Origin: SYAN01 sp049459795
Lineage (GTDB): Bacteria; Actinomycetota; Actinomycetes; Nanopelagicales; Nanopelagicaceae
Direction: 5' to 3'
NCBI GenBank assembly: GCA_049459795.1
Contig: JBMUDS010000025.1
Span: 1 to 14,619 of the forward strand
Length of the DNA: 14,619 nt
Shown: in pieces, positions 6,526-14,076 of the stretch
How the letters are laid out: each line of letters starts with the position of its first letter
Position numbering within the stretch: position 1 is the stretch's first letter
Position numbers and translations under genes: made by a program
The notes under the pieces: generated by a model
The model's input: the letters and a program-made list of their open reading frames with translations, nothing else
Told to the model about the DNA's origin: nothing
Database searches by the model: none

Positions 6526-7325
6526 ATCATGAGTTCTTGTGGCAGAACGGACATGATGTCGAGTCGGTCGTCGTGCGGCTCACACGTGACCGAATCGCCT
6601 CTGGATTTTGGCTCGGCGATGGCCTCTTCGAGACCTTACTGGTCGAAGATGGAGAGGTCTTTGCCAAGGAGCGTCATCTCAAGAGGTTCCTTGAGGCGAG
6701 TGGGAGAGTCGAACTTCAACCAGATCTCGCGATGGTCGAGTCGGGTATCGATGCTGCAGTGGGATGGCTGGGGGAGCGCCGTGGTCACGTGAGGTTGAGT
6801 TACTTGTCTTCGGGGGATCTCATCGTCACGGCTCGAGAGCACGAGTTACCGGACCAGCCACTGAAGTTGATCACCTTCCCATTCGCAAAGAGCGAATCAT
6901 CAATCCTGAGCGGGATAAAGACGATCTCTTATGGGGATAACGCAGCGGCCCTCCGCTATGCCAAGGCACGTCATTGTGATGATGTCATCTTCCTCAACTC
7001 ATCAGGGAACGTCGTAGAGACCGCCCTCGCAAACCTCCTCTTTTGGGACGGGTCACACTGGTTCACCCCGCGAGTCGAGTCAGGGTGTCTTCCTGGAGTG
7101 ACGCGAGAACTTCTGCTGGAGAATTTTGGAGTTCTTGAAGGCGACTTTCCGATCGGTGAAGTTGCCCGGATGAGTGCAGTGGCTACGACATCGTCGCTCA
7201 GGGATGTCCAAGGGGTCAGGACTTTCATAGACAGTTCCGGAAATGAATTAAGTTTCGTTATGGAGCCAGTTGATAGACTGAGGGCGCTCTTTAGGAAATG
7301 GAGAAGCGAGAACCCTCGTCCATGA
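6522..7325 (+). CDS. pabC: 4-amino-4-deoxychorismate lyase (aminotransferase class IV)
   Basis: A 267-residue PLP enzyme of fold type IV that removes pyruvate from aminodeoxychorismate to give 4-aminobenzoate. The N-terminal GFWLGDGLFETLLVEDG and ERHLKRFLEAS match the class. The PLP lysine is K133 in IKTISYGDN. DDVIFLNSSGNVVETALANLLF carries the conserved E166, and SGCLPGVTRE is the usual late motif. Class IV also contains D-amino-acid and branched-chain aminotransferases, but direct coupling to pabB (GTG 6522 overlapping the stop as GTGA) makes the lyase far more likely. A GAGGG lies about ten bases before the start. The 3' end overlaps the next gene by four bases. Confidence 0.9.
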   Translation: MNHEFLWQNGHDVESVVVRLTRDRIASGFWLGDGLFETLLVEDGEVFAKERHLKRFLEASGRVELQPDLAMVESGIDAAVGWLGERRGHVRLSYLSSGDLIVTAREHELPDQPLKLITFPFAKSESSILSGIKTISYGDNAAALRYAKARHCDDVIFLNSSGNVVETALANLLFWDGSHWFTPRVESGCLPGVTRELLLENFGVLEGDFPIGEVARMSAVATTSSLRDVQGVRTFIDSSGNELSFVMEPVDRLRALFRKWRSENPRP

Positions 7326-7645
7326 AACTCATTACGTGGATCAAGTCGACGCCTGCAGGAAAGCTAGCCTGGCGATTGGTGATCGCATTCTTCGGTGGCA
7401 TCGTCACCGCCGTAGGTCTTCTCTTCATCGTCACACCGGGGCCCGGTATCGCAGTATTGATCGTCGGATTGGCAATTCTCGCTACAGAGTTCGCATGGGC
7501 ACAACGTGCAGTCGCTAAGGCACGTGAGGCAGCAACTACTGCGAGCGAGAAGGCGCCTTTCCTCAAATTGAAGTTCGTCATTCCAGTTGGTCTTGCGGTC
7601 TCAGTCGCGGCGATCGCCTTCTGGATCTATGAAGCCATTCGATGA
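7322..7645 (+). CDS. Small PGPGW-family transmembrane protein
   Basis: A 107-residue membrane protein. The segment LLFIVTPGPGIAVLIVGLAIL followed by ATEFAWAQR is the signature of the PGPGW/TIGR02611 family of actinobacterial membrane proteins of unknown function. Hydrophobic stretches lie at about residues 17-35, 38-55 and 83-102, with a charged, alanine-rich helix between the second and third. ATG 7322 is chosen because it overlaps the pabC stop as ATGA; an in-frame ATG at 7298 would add eight residues but overlap pabC by 28 bases. Membership in the pabBC run probably reflects shared transcription rather than a shared pathway. Confidence 0.82.
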   Translation: MKLITWIKSTPAGKLAWRLVIAFFGGIVTAVGLLFIVTPGPGIAVLIVGLAILATEFAWAQRAVAKAREAATTASEKAPFLKLKFVIPVGLAVSVAAIAFWIYEAIR

Positions 7646-7686
7646 AGACCCTCTTCATACTCGCATCCAACGTCACAGAATCGCTT

Positions 7687-7695
7687 TGCTAGCCT
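7687..7695 (+). promoter_or_regulatory. Putative extended -10, leaderless promoter of thrS
   Basis: TGCTAGCCT is an extended -10 (TGnTANNNT). It ends six bases before the GTG at 7702. No convincing -35 is present, which an extended -10 can tolerate. The 56-base gap is too short for a T-box leader. Confidence 0.45.
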
Positions 7696-7701
7696 TCTCA
7701 G

Positions 7702-9714
7702 GTGTCCGGCGTGATCAACGTAATCCTTGATGGCCAGCAGGTCTCCGCTACATCCGACCAGAAGGTCCATCATCTCCTTGGCGATGTCACCAAAGCTGGT
7801 CCCGAAGCAGTCGTCGTATGTCGAATCAATGGGGAACTCAAGGACCTTTGGAGTGATTTCAAAGAAGGCGATGTGATCGAGAGCGTTGCGATCAACTCTC
7901 CGGATGGGCTCAATGTCCTTCGACACTCCACGGCGCATGTCCTGGCCCAAGCCGTTCAGCAACTCTTTCCTCAGACGAAACTCGGAATCGGTCCGCCGAT
8001 CACTGACGGTTTCTATTACGACTTCGATCCTTCGCAACCTTTCACGCCATCGGATCTCGAGGAGCTCGAGAAAGCGATGCGGAAGATCATCAAGGATGGT
8101 CAGCGATTCAAAAGACGTGTAGTCGATGAAGAGAATGCCCTTGCTGAACTAAAGAATGAACCGTACAAGTGTGAATTGATCTCGATCAAGGGCAAGAGTG
8201 ATGAGACTGAAGGAGCCAGCGTCGAAGTCGGTGCCGGAGAGTTGACCATCTATGACAATTTGGGTCGCGATGGAGAGCCCCTCTGGTCTGATCTCTGTCG
8301 TGGTCCTCATCTACCGTCGACAAAATTCATTCCTGCATTCAAGTTGATGCGTTCGGCTGCAGCGTATTGGCGAGGCTCCGAGAAGAACCCGATGTTGCAG
8401 CGAATCTACGGCACCGCATGGCCATCGAGTGAGGCGCTTGATGCCTACCTTCATATGCTTGCTGAAGCAGAGAAGCGCGATCACAGACGTCTTGGACAGG
8501 AGTTGGACCTCTTCTCTTTTCCTGAAGAAGTAGGAAGCGGTCTCGCTGTCTTCCATCCGAAGGGTGGAATCATCCGACGTGCAATGGAGGACTATTCACG
8601 CCTTCGTCACGAAGAAGAGGGGTACGAGTTCGTCTATTCACCCCATCTCACCAAATCAGCACTCTTTGAGAAGTCTGGGCACCTCCAGTGGTATGCGGAT
8701 GGAATGTATCCACCGATGATCCTCGACGAAGAGCGCGGAGCGGATGGTCAGGTAAAGCGCCAAGGTGCGCAGTACTACATGAAACCGATGAATTGCCCGT
8801 TCCATAACCTGATATTCCAATCTCGTGGTCGTTCATATCGAGAATTGCCGTTACGACTCTTCGAATTCGGCACTGTCTATCGTTACGAGAAATCCGGTGT
8901 GATCCATGGACTCACCCGCGCAAGAGGATTCACTCAAGATGATGCACATATCTACTGCACCGCGGACCAGATGCCGGATGAGCTCGATAGCCTGCTGACT
9001 TTCGTCTTGAATCTGTTACGTGACTATGGCTTGGATGATTTCTATCTTGAACTCTCGACGAGAAACGAAGAGAAGTTCGTCGGAAGTGATGAGGATTGGG
9101 CTGAAGCGACGCGTGCCCTTGAGAAGGCGGCAAGGGCACAATCGTTGGAACTTGTCCTTGATAAAGGTGGCGCTGCTTTCTATGGACCGAAGATCTCGGT
9201 CCAAGTGAAGGATGCGATCGGTCGCACCTGGCAGATGTCGACGATCCAAGTGGATTTCCAACTACCGCAACGTTTCGATCTCGAGTATCAGGCGAGTGAT
9301 GGCTCGAGACAACGTCCGGTGATGATCCACCGAGCGCTCTTTGGCTCGATAGAGCGCTTCTTTGGCGTATTGACTGAGCATTACGCGGGTGCGTTCCCAC
9401 CCTGGTTGGCTCCGGTCCAAGTTCGTGCGATACCTGTAGCAGAAGCCTTTGTTCCTTACTTGAGTTCGATCGTTGCGATGATGCGAAAGAATGGGATCCG
9501 CGCGGAGATTGATGATTCCGATGATCGGATGCAGAAGAAGATCCGAAATGCACAAAGTGAGAAGATTCCGTTCATGATGATTGCCGGCGAGCAGGATCAA
9601 AGTAGCGGCTCGGTCTCGTTCCGCTATCGAAATGGCGAACAAAAGAATGGCATTCCCATTGAAGTTGCGATCGAAGAGATCCGTGCTGCTATTGATCAGC
9701 GACGGCAGGTCTGA
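7702..9714 (+). CDS. thrS: Threonyl-tRNA synthetase
   Basis: A 670-residue class II aminoacyl-tRNA synthetase that charges tRNA-Thr. Domains in order: TGS (about 1-66), the second additional/editing domain starting at VLRHSTAHVLAQAV with the later CRGPH, the catalytic core, and the anticodon-binding domain from about PWLAPVQVRAIPV to the end. In the core the zinc-binding cysteine is in KPMNCPFHN. Motif 2 appears as FEFGTVYRYEKSG followed by HGLTRARGFTQDDAH, and motif 3 as MIHRALFGSIERFFGVL. The length is normal for actinobacteria. GTG 7702 fits the -10 spacing; GTG 7711 is an alternative with AGG eight bases upstream. Followed by the HIT gene after four bases. Confidence 0.97.
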   Translation: MSGVINVILDGQQVSATSDQKVHHLLGDVTKAGPEAVVVCRINGELKDLWSDFKEGDVIESVAINSPDGLNVLRHSTAHVLAQAVQQLFPQTKLGIGPPITDGFYYDFDPSQPFTPSDLEELEKAMRKIIKDGQRFKRRVVDEENALAELKNEPYKCELISIKGKSDETEGASVEVGAGELTIYDNLGRDGEPLWSDLCRGPHLPSTKFIPAFKLMRSAAAYWRGSEKNPMLQRIYGTAWPSSEALDAYLHMLAEAEKRDHRRLGQELDLFSFPEEVGSGLAVFHPKGGIIRRAMEDYSRLRHEEEGYEFVYSPHLTKSALFEKSGHLQWYADGMYPPMILDEERGADGQVKRQGAQYYMKPMNCPFHNLIFQSRGRSYRELPLRLFEFGTVYRYEKSGVIHGLTRARGFTQDDAHIYCTADQMPDELDSLLTFVLNLLRDYGLDDFYLELSTRNEEKFVGSDEDWAEATRALEKAARAQSLELVLDKGGAAFYGPKISVQVKDAIGRTWQMSTIQVDFQLPQRFDLEYQASDGSRQRPVMIHRALFGSIERFFGVLTEHYAGAFPPWLAPVQVRAIPVAEAFVPYLSSIVAMMRKNGIRAEIDDSDDRMQKKIRNAQSEKIPFMMIAGEQDQSSGSVSFRYRNGEQKNGIPIEVAIEEIRAAIDQRRQV

Positions 9715-9718
9715 GCCC

Positions 9719-10246
9719 TTGACTGAGGAGATATCGGGGATAGGGATCCCTGATCGGTGGCAGAGGTTGTGGGCGCCACACCGAATGGCCTATCTCAAAG
9801 GAGAGAATCGGCCCCTCGTAGGGAATGAAGTTCAATGTCCGTTCTGCGACATCCCGACGCGCGATGATGCATCTGGATTGATTGTCGCTCGGGCGAAGTT
9901 CAATTATGTGGTTCTCAATCTTTATCCCTACAACCCGGGACATCTCTTGATCTGTTCCTTTCGACATGTCGCAGAGCTTCCGGAACTGAGCGACGAAGAG
10001 CGAGATGAGATGGGTTCACTTGCCGCTCATGCGATGAAAGTGCTTCGCAAGGTATCGAATCCTCAAGGCTTCAACCTCGGCATGAACCAAGGTCCGATCT
10101 CGGGCGCCGGTGTCGCGCAACACATCCACCAACATGTGATACCTCGATGGAGTGGAGATGCCAATTTCATGCCATTGATCGGGGGTACGAAAGTCTTGCC
10201 TCGTCTTCTTGATGAGGTCAGGAGTGAGCTCGCTGCAGCATGGTGA
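9719..10246 (+). CDS. HIT family nucleotide-binding protein (AP4A phosphorylase/hydrolase-like)
   Basis: A 175-residue histidine-triad protein. The triad is H135, H137 and H139 in QHIHQHVIPRW, preceded by GFNLGMNQG, the usual N-x-G segment. CPFC at 40-43 with the downstream FRHVAEL histidine suggests a structural zinc site, as in many HIT proteins. The RLWAPHRMAYLKG start is typical of the actinobacterial homologues that sit between thrS and pgsA; the M. tuberculosis member of this locus is an AP4A phosphorylase. The TTG at 9719 is chosen because it starts four bases after the thrS stop and no in-frame ATG or GTG lies before the conserved RLW segment. The 3' end overlaps the convergent gene by 29 bases. 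Substrate inferred from the family. Confidence 0.88.
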   Translation: MTEEISGIGIPDRWQRLWAPHRMAYLKGENRPLVGNEVQCPFCDIPTRDDASGLIVARAKFNYVVLNLYPYNPGHLLICSFRHVAELPELSDEERDEMGSLAAHAMKVLRKVSNPQGFNLGMNQGPISGAGVAQHIHQHVIPRWSGDANFMPLIGGTKVLPRLLDEVRSELAAAW

Positions 10247-10847
10247 GTAGTCGCACTGATTGATCGATACCTATTCCTCGCTCTGGGATGAAAGGAATGG
10301 CTACGACTCGAAGGCCGGTTGTGAAGTCATCCTCAGTGAAGTCTTCATCATCGAATTCGATCTTGAACTCCTTCACTATTTCCTTAAGTTCCTGATCACT
10401 CTCCTCTTCGACTGCTGTACCTGTCGAGTAGTTCAGCACCCGTTCACTCTTTAGGTCATAGAGCGCAATCGGCAAACCAGCATCATCATGGAGAACCAGA
10501 AAGGGAGTGACAGGCTTCTCAAGGGTACGAGAGATCAACATGGTGACGTCATCGAAGTCCCAACGATCATCTGCAAGCGTGATGCCATCGTGAGGCAGGA
10601 GAGAGGTCACAAGGAGAAGGGCGGGAATCTGACGTTCACGTAGTTGATTGAAGGCTTCGATTTCGGTGGCGGAGATTCCACGATCCGCGGCGATGATCAC
10701 AATGATGAGATCGAATTGGCCCGTATCGGTATCCCCTTGGAAAGGGACGAGGTCGAGACTAAGACCTTTTTCATGCATTCCTGCGATCAATGGCCCACTT
10801 AGATGTGAACCAGGTGGCGCGATGAGCACTCCTCGTAGCATCGTCAC
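10218..10847 (-). CDS. Degenerate EF-G-like G-domain protein (putative pseudo-GTPase)
   Basis: A 209-residue protein with no secretion signal or membrane segment. I do not know it as a named family. It lines up by eye with the EF-G G domain plus its G' insertion: the stretch from FDLIIVIIAADRG to IPALLLVTS mirrors the EF-G region ending in VNKMD, LPIALYDLKSERVLNYS mirrors the G' segment GVVDLVKMKAINW, and VVAIPFIPERGIGIDQSVRLL mirrors the end of the G domain. The nucleotide motifs are missing: APPGSHLSG replaces the GKT P-loop, VTSLLP replaces NKxD, and the switch region with DxxG appears deleted. It probably does not bind GTP. Residues near 145-180 are strongly acidic. The GTG at 10847 follows a TANNNT box by six bases; ATG 10841 is two codons in. 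It is flanked by the HIT gene (convergent) and pgsA (divergent). Confidence 0.75.
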   Translation of the reverse strand: MTMLRGVLIAPPGSHLSGPLIAGMHEKGLSLDLVPFQGDTDTGQFDLIIVIIAADRGISATEIEAFNQLRERQIPALLLVTSLLPHDGITLADDRWDFDDVTMLISRTLEKPVTPFLVLHDDAGLPIALYDLKSERVLNYSTGTAVEEESDQELKEIVKEFKIEFDDEDFTEDDFTTGLRVVAIPFIPERGIGIDQSVRLLTMLQRAHS

Positions 10848-10853
10848 GCGAGA

Positions 10854-10859
10854 ACAGTA
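10854..10859 (-). promoter_or_regulatory. Putative -10, leaderless promoter of the EF-G-like gene
   Basis: Minus-strand TACTGT ends six bases before the GTG at 10847. At 17-18 bases upstream the -35 (GAGACG/TGAGAC, 10877-10883) is a poor match and overlaps the expected -35 position of pgsA. Confidence 0.4.
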
Positions 10860-10901
10860 ATGAGGTAAATCGGCTACGTCTCACGACCTGCCACAGGAAA
10901 G

Positions 10902-10907
10902 TAGAAT
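10902..10907 (+). promoter_or_regulatory. Putative -10, leaderless promoter of the pgsA operon
   Basis: TAGAAT (five of six TATAAT positions) ends six bases before the ATG at 10914. The hexamer at 17 bases is TCTCAC (10879-10884), weak. An AGGAAAG at 10895-10901 is too far from the ATG to be a good Shine-Dalgarno. Confidence 0.5.
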
Positions 10908-10913
10908 CAGAAA

Positions 10914-11507
10914 ATGTTGCGAGCCCCGCTCAAGAGTGGTGTCACTCAACTAATCACTCCACTGGCTCGCGCCATGATTCGCATCGGAATCACCGCCAAC
11001 GGCATCACCTGGGTAGGAGCGATTGGATCATGGATCGCATCCATCGTCTTCTTCACTCGTGGGAATTTCTTCGTCGGGACCCTGGTCATTGCATTCTTCC
11101 TACTGAGCGACCTCTTCGACGGGACCATCGCGCGACTCACATCTGCAGCGGGTACGCGATTCGGAGCCTTGCTGGATTCAACTCTCGATCGGATCAGCGA
11201 CGCGTTGGTGATCGTGGCACTCATCCTGTGGGCGATAGAAGACGAGATTTCTTGGATACTGCCTCTGGCTCTTTCTCTGACTCTTGGGTTCCTCATCTCC
11301 TATATCAAAGCGCGTGCCGAAGCCTTGCAGATCGCGTGTGAAGCAGGAATCGCCGAGCGTTCTGAAAGATTGATCGTGCTTTTGACGTCGACTGGTCTCT
11401 ACGGTCTCGGTGTCGAGAGTGCGATGTCGGTAGGGCTCTGGCTTCTTGTCGTCATTAATTTCATCACGGTAGTACAACGCTTCTACATCGTCATGAGGGA
11501 TGCATGA
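10914..11507 (+). CDS. pgsA: Phosphatidylinositol phosphate synthase (CDP-alcohol phosphatidyltransferase)
   Basis: A 197-residue membrane enzyme that joins CDP-diacylglycerol and inositol 1-phosphate to make phosphatidylinositol phosphate, precursor of PI and PIMs. The family signature DxxDGxxAR...GxxxDxxxD is complete: D66, D69, G70, A73, R74, G84, D88, D92. The later segments SYIKARAE and GIAERSERL are typical of the actinobacterial PI-phosphate branch rather than phosphatidylglycerophosphate or cardiolipin synthases. About six hydrophobic segments. Position directly before the PIM acyltransferase and pimA, as in mycobacteria, strongly supports this specificity. The following gene overlaps as ATGA. 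First gene of a run that reaches the right edge. Confidence 0.93.
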   Translation: MLRAPLKSGVTQLITPLARAMIRIGITANGITWVGAIGSWIASIVFFTRGNFFVGTLVIAFFLLSDLFDGTIARLTSAAGTRFGALLDSTLDRISDALVIVALILWAIEDEISWILPLALSLTLGFLISYIKARAEALQIACEAGIAERSERLIVLLTSTGLYGLGVESAMSVGLWLLVVINFITVVQRFYIVMRDA

Positions 11508-12352
11508 GTTATTACCTCTACAGCTTCGCATGGCGAGTGATTCGATTCTTGCCTGAGTCGATGGCGTATCGATTGGGGGATTGGATCGCCCGTTATGCCA
11601 TCAAGCGCGACGGCAGGAGAGTTCGAAGGTTGCGTTCAAACCTTCAAGTCGTCATCTCACAGTCCTCGAGTGGCGAGATCGATGATCTCTTGGAGAGAGC
11701 CATGCGCTCAAATCTCCGATACTGGATCGACACTTTTCGTTTCCCGGGATGGAACGCCGCGAGGATTCGGGAATCCGTCACGGTGATCAATCGCGAAGTT
11801 TTTGACGAGGCGATGGCGAGTGGTAAAGGGCTGATCGTTGCATTACCGCATGCTGGGAATTGGGATCATGCTGGGGCGTTCTTCTGTGCCGAAGGATTCC
11901 CGTTAGTGACGGTAGCCGAGCATTTGAAGCCGGAGCGTCTCTTTCGCAGATTCCTTTCCTATCGGGAAGCGATGGGAATGGAAGTGCTCGACCTTGATGC
12001 GCGAGTGATGAAGACCCTTGAAACGCGGTTACGAGAGGGACGCCTGATCGCATTAGTTGCCGACAGGGATCTCTCCGCTTCAGGGATCGAAGTTCGATTC
12101 TTCCAGCGCGTTGCGAAATTCCCTGCAGGTCCCGCGAAGCTCGCGATCGATACTGGAGCGACGTTGGTCACCGCCTACATCAGATATCTCCATGATGGCA
12201 TCGAAGTGCGTTTCAGCGATCCACTCAGAACCGCGGGTAAGAATGTTGCCGAAGTAGTTCAGGCCATTGCATCGAATTTTGAAGCGGAGATCGGTCGTTA
12301 TCCCGAGGATTGGCATATGTTGCAGCGTGTCTTCTTAGAGGACTCTCGATGA
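11504..12352 (+). CDS. patA: Phosphatidylinositol mannoside acyltransferase
   Basis: A 282-residue acyltransferase of the HtrB/LpxL-like family that transfers a fatty acyl chain from acyl-CoA to a mannose of PIM at the cytoplasmic membrane face. The catalytic HX4D is H116-AGNW-D121. A second conserved segment, DRDLSASGIEVRFF, holds E196, matching the PatA residue shown to matter in mycobacteria. KFPAGPAKLAIDTGA is the usual glycine-rich stretch after it. No clear transmembrane helix; membrane association through an N-terminal amphipathic segment is plausible. ATG 11504 overlaps pgsA by four bases (ATGA), with GAGGG (11494-11498) five bases upstream. Its stop overlaps pimA in the same way. Confidence 0.92.
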   Translation: MSYYLYSFAWRVIRFLPESMAYRLGDWIARYAIKRDGRRVRRLRSNLQVVISQSSSGEIDDLLERAMRSNLRYWIDTFRFPGWNAARIRESVTVINREVFDEAMASGKGLIVALPHAGNWDHAGAFFCAEGFPLVTVAEHLKPERLFRRFLSYREAMGMEVLDLDARVMKTLETRLREGRLIALVADRDLSASGIEVRFFQRVAKFPAGPAKLAIDTGATLVTAYIRYLHDGIEVRFSDPLRTAGKNVAEVVQAIASNFEAEIGRYPEDWHMLQRVFLEDSR

Positions 12353-13569
12353 AGGATTCGAGGCGGCTAAAAGTCGGTCTTGTTTCGCCATACGGATGGG
12401 ATTCTCCTGGTGGCGTTCAAGTTCACATCCGTGATTTGGCACGTTACCTGATCGCCGAAGGTCATGAAGTCTCAGTGCTTGCACCCGTGGATGATGAGAG
12501 TTCATTGACGGATGAATTCGTAACCCCAGCCGGCAAACCGATACCCATTCCATATAACGGTGCCGTTGCGCGTGTGCTTTTCGGACCGGTTGCTGCATCA
12601 CGTGTACGACAGTGGATCGCACAGAATGATTTCGATCTCCTGCACATTCATGAACCTGCGATCCCTAGTTTGGGTCTGCTGGCATGTTCGTTGGCTGATG
12701 GTCCGATGGTGGGAACTTTCCATGTAGCAGCAGAGCGAATCCGGATCGCCTTCGCAATCGTTCCAATCGTCGAGCCGATCATCGAACGACTTCGGGCACG
12801 GATCGCGGTGAGTGAGGTTGCTCGTGCAACGCTTCGGAACCATATTGAAACCGATGCAGTCGTGATTCCCAATGGAATCGACGTGGATTCTTTTCGGGGA
12901 GCTACACCTCGACTCGAGTGGCAACTGGGCAAGACGATCGGCTTCATAGGACGTTTCGGCGAGAAGCGGAAGGGTTTGATGACCTTGATCGAAGCGATTC
13001 CTCAGATCGTGAAGCGACATCCTGATCTTCGAGTTCTCGTTGCAGGTCCTGGCGATGCGAGCGAACTCTATGAACAGATTTCGGATCGAGATCGCCCCCG
13101 GTTCACTTTCCTAGGGCTGCTCAGTGATGAAGAGAAACGTCAATTCTTCAAGTCGGTCGATCTCTATGTAGCGCCAAATACGGGTGGTGAATCCTTTGGC
13201 ATCATCTTGGCCGAGGCAATGGCCACCGGAACACCAATCTTGGCCAGTGACCTCGATGCATTTCGCTACGTCTTGGAGGATGGCAAGTGGGGAGCTCTTT
13301 TCGAGACAGGAAACTCCTCAGCCCTGGCAGAAGCGGCGAGTGATCTCCTCGATGATCCGGCTCGATTGGAGCAGATGGCGGCGAAAAGTCCTAACGGAGC
13401 CGAGAGATTTGACTGGAGAGTTGTCGCTACTGCGATCTTGGATGTCTATGAGTACGTGACTCCACCGAAGGAAGATGGAACATTCGAGAAGGTTCGCCTG
13501 ATATCCGAGCAGCGCGGTCGATCACGAATCTCACTTCCAGCTTTCAGCCGTCACGAGCGGAGCGAATGA
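12349..13569 (+). CDS. pimA: Phosphatidylinositol alpha-mannosyltransferase PimA
   Basis: A 406-residue GT4, GT-B-fold glycosyltransferase that adds the first mannose from GDP-mannose to phosphatidylinositol on the inner side of the membrane. The N-terminal domain has SPYGWDSPGGVQVHI, with the Gly-rich donor/PI loop, LLHIHEP and GTFHVA. The C-terminal domain has IPNGID, GRFGEKRKG with the Arg/Lys pair that contacts GDP-mannose, and the EX7E segment GGESFGIILAEAMATGTP. After about residue 370 there is a basic tail not needed for the fold. ATG 12349 overlaps the patA stop (ATGA) with AGAGGA (12337-12342) about six bases upstream; the longer frame from 12310 would run inside patA. Operon context makes PimA more likely than PimB'. 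Confidence 0.93.
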   Translation: MKDSRRLKVGLVSPYGWDSPGGVQVHIRDLARYLIAEGHEVSVLAPVDDESSLTDEFVTPAGKPIPIPYNGAVARVLFGPVAASRVRQWIAQNDFDLLHIHEPAIPSLGLLACSLADGPMVGTFHVAAERIRIAFAIVPIVEPIIERLRARIAVSEVARATLRNHIETDAVVIPNGIDVDSFRGATPRLEWQLGKTIGFIGRFGEKRKGLMTLIEAIPQIVKRHPDLRVLVAGPGDASELYEQISDRDRPRFTFLGLLSDEEKRQFFKSVDLYVAPNTGGESFGIILAEAMATGTPILASDLDAFRYVLEDGKWGALFETGNSSALAEAASDLLDDPARLEQMAAKSPNGAERFDWRVVATAILDVYEYVTPPKEDGTFEKVRLISEQRGRSRISLPAFSRHERSE

Positions 13570-14075
13570 TGACGCAGTATCTGTTTGTAGGAGTCGCACT
13601 CATTCTCTTGGTCTTCCTTTGGTATCTCTCCTTCACAGCAAGTCGCTTGGATCGTCTGCATCACCGTGTCGAGACATCGTGGGCTTCGCTTGATGCTCTT
13701 TTGCAGCAACGCGCCGCACTTGCACTGGAGATCACACATCGTCCGGAGATCGATCCGGCTGTAGCGATCGTCCTGGTCCAGTCTGCATACCTTGCCGGGG
13801 AGGCGGAAATTTCAGAGCGTTCGCAAGCAGAGGAAGGACTCTCTGCCACTTTGTCGCTTCTCTTTGAAACTGAGGAATTTCACACCGAGAACCCAGACTT
13901 GTCGAAGAGAATGAGGACCGTGACTGAGAAGATCGAGATGGCGATCCGGCTCCATACTGAGGCGGTACAGACCACTCGACAGCAGAGATCGAGAACCATC
14001 GTCAAAGTTTTCAGGCTTGCTGGAACAGCACCTCTACCGGTTCTTCATCCTTTCGAGATTGGCTCTGGAGCCTGA
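13569..14075 (+). CDS. LemA-like single-pass membrane protein
   Basis: A 168-residue protein. Residues about 4-22 form one membrane helix (YLFVGVALILLVFLWYLSF). The next stretch, SRLDRLHHRVETSWASLDAL followed by LQQRAALALEI, matches the start of LemA-type helical domains (RLxxLRxRVExAWxxIDxxLKRR). The rest is predicted helical and ends with VKVFRLAGTAPLP, a tail shared, as far as I recall, by actinobacterial homologues next to pimA. In mycobacteria the gene after pimA is a membrane protein carrying a NUDIX domain; no NUDIX box is present here. ATG 13569 overlaps the pimA stop by one base (TGATG) with GGAG six bases upstream; ATG 13566 is the alternative. Function unknown. Confidence 0.8.
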   Translation: MTQYLFVGVALILLVFLWYLSFTASRLDRLHHRVETSWASLDALLQQRAALALEITHRPEIDPAVAIVLVQSAYLAGEAEISERSQAEEGLSATLSLLFETEEFHTENPDLSKRMRTVTEKIEMAIRLHTEAVQTTRQQRSRTIVKVFRLAGTAPLPVLHPFEIGSGA

Positions 14076-14076
14076 G

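Noticed and set aside
7646..7701. T-box riboswitch before thrS
   Set aside because: The gap is 56 bases, far too short for a T-box, and no specifier loop or terminator/antiterminator pair is visible.
8930..9553. 207-codon minus-strand frame within thrS
   Set aside because: Low-complexity Ser/Arg/His composition typical of an antisense shadow; thrS is unambiguous.
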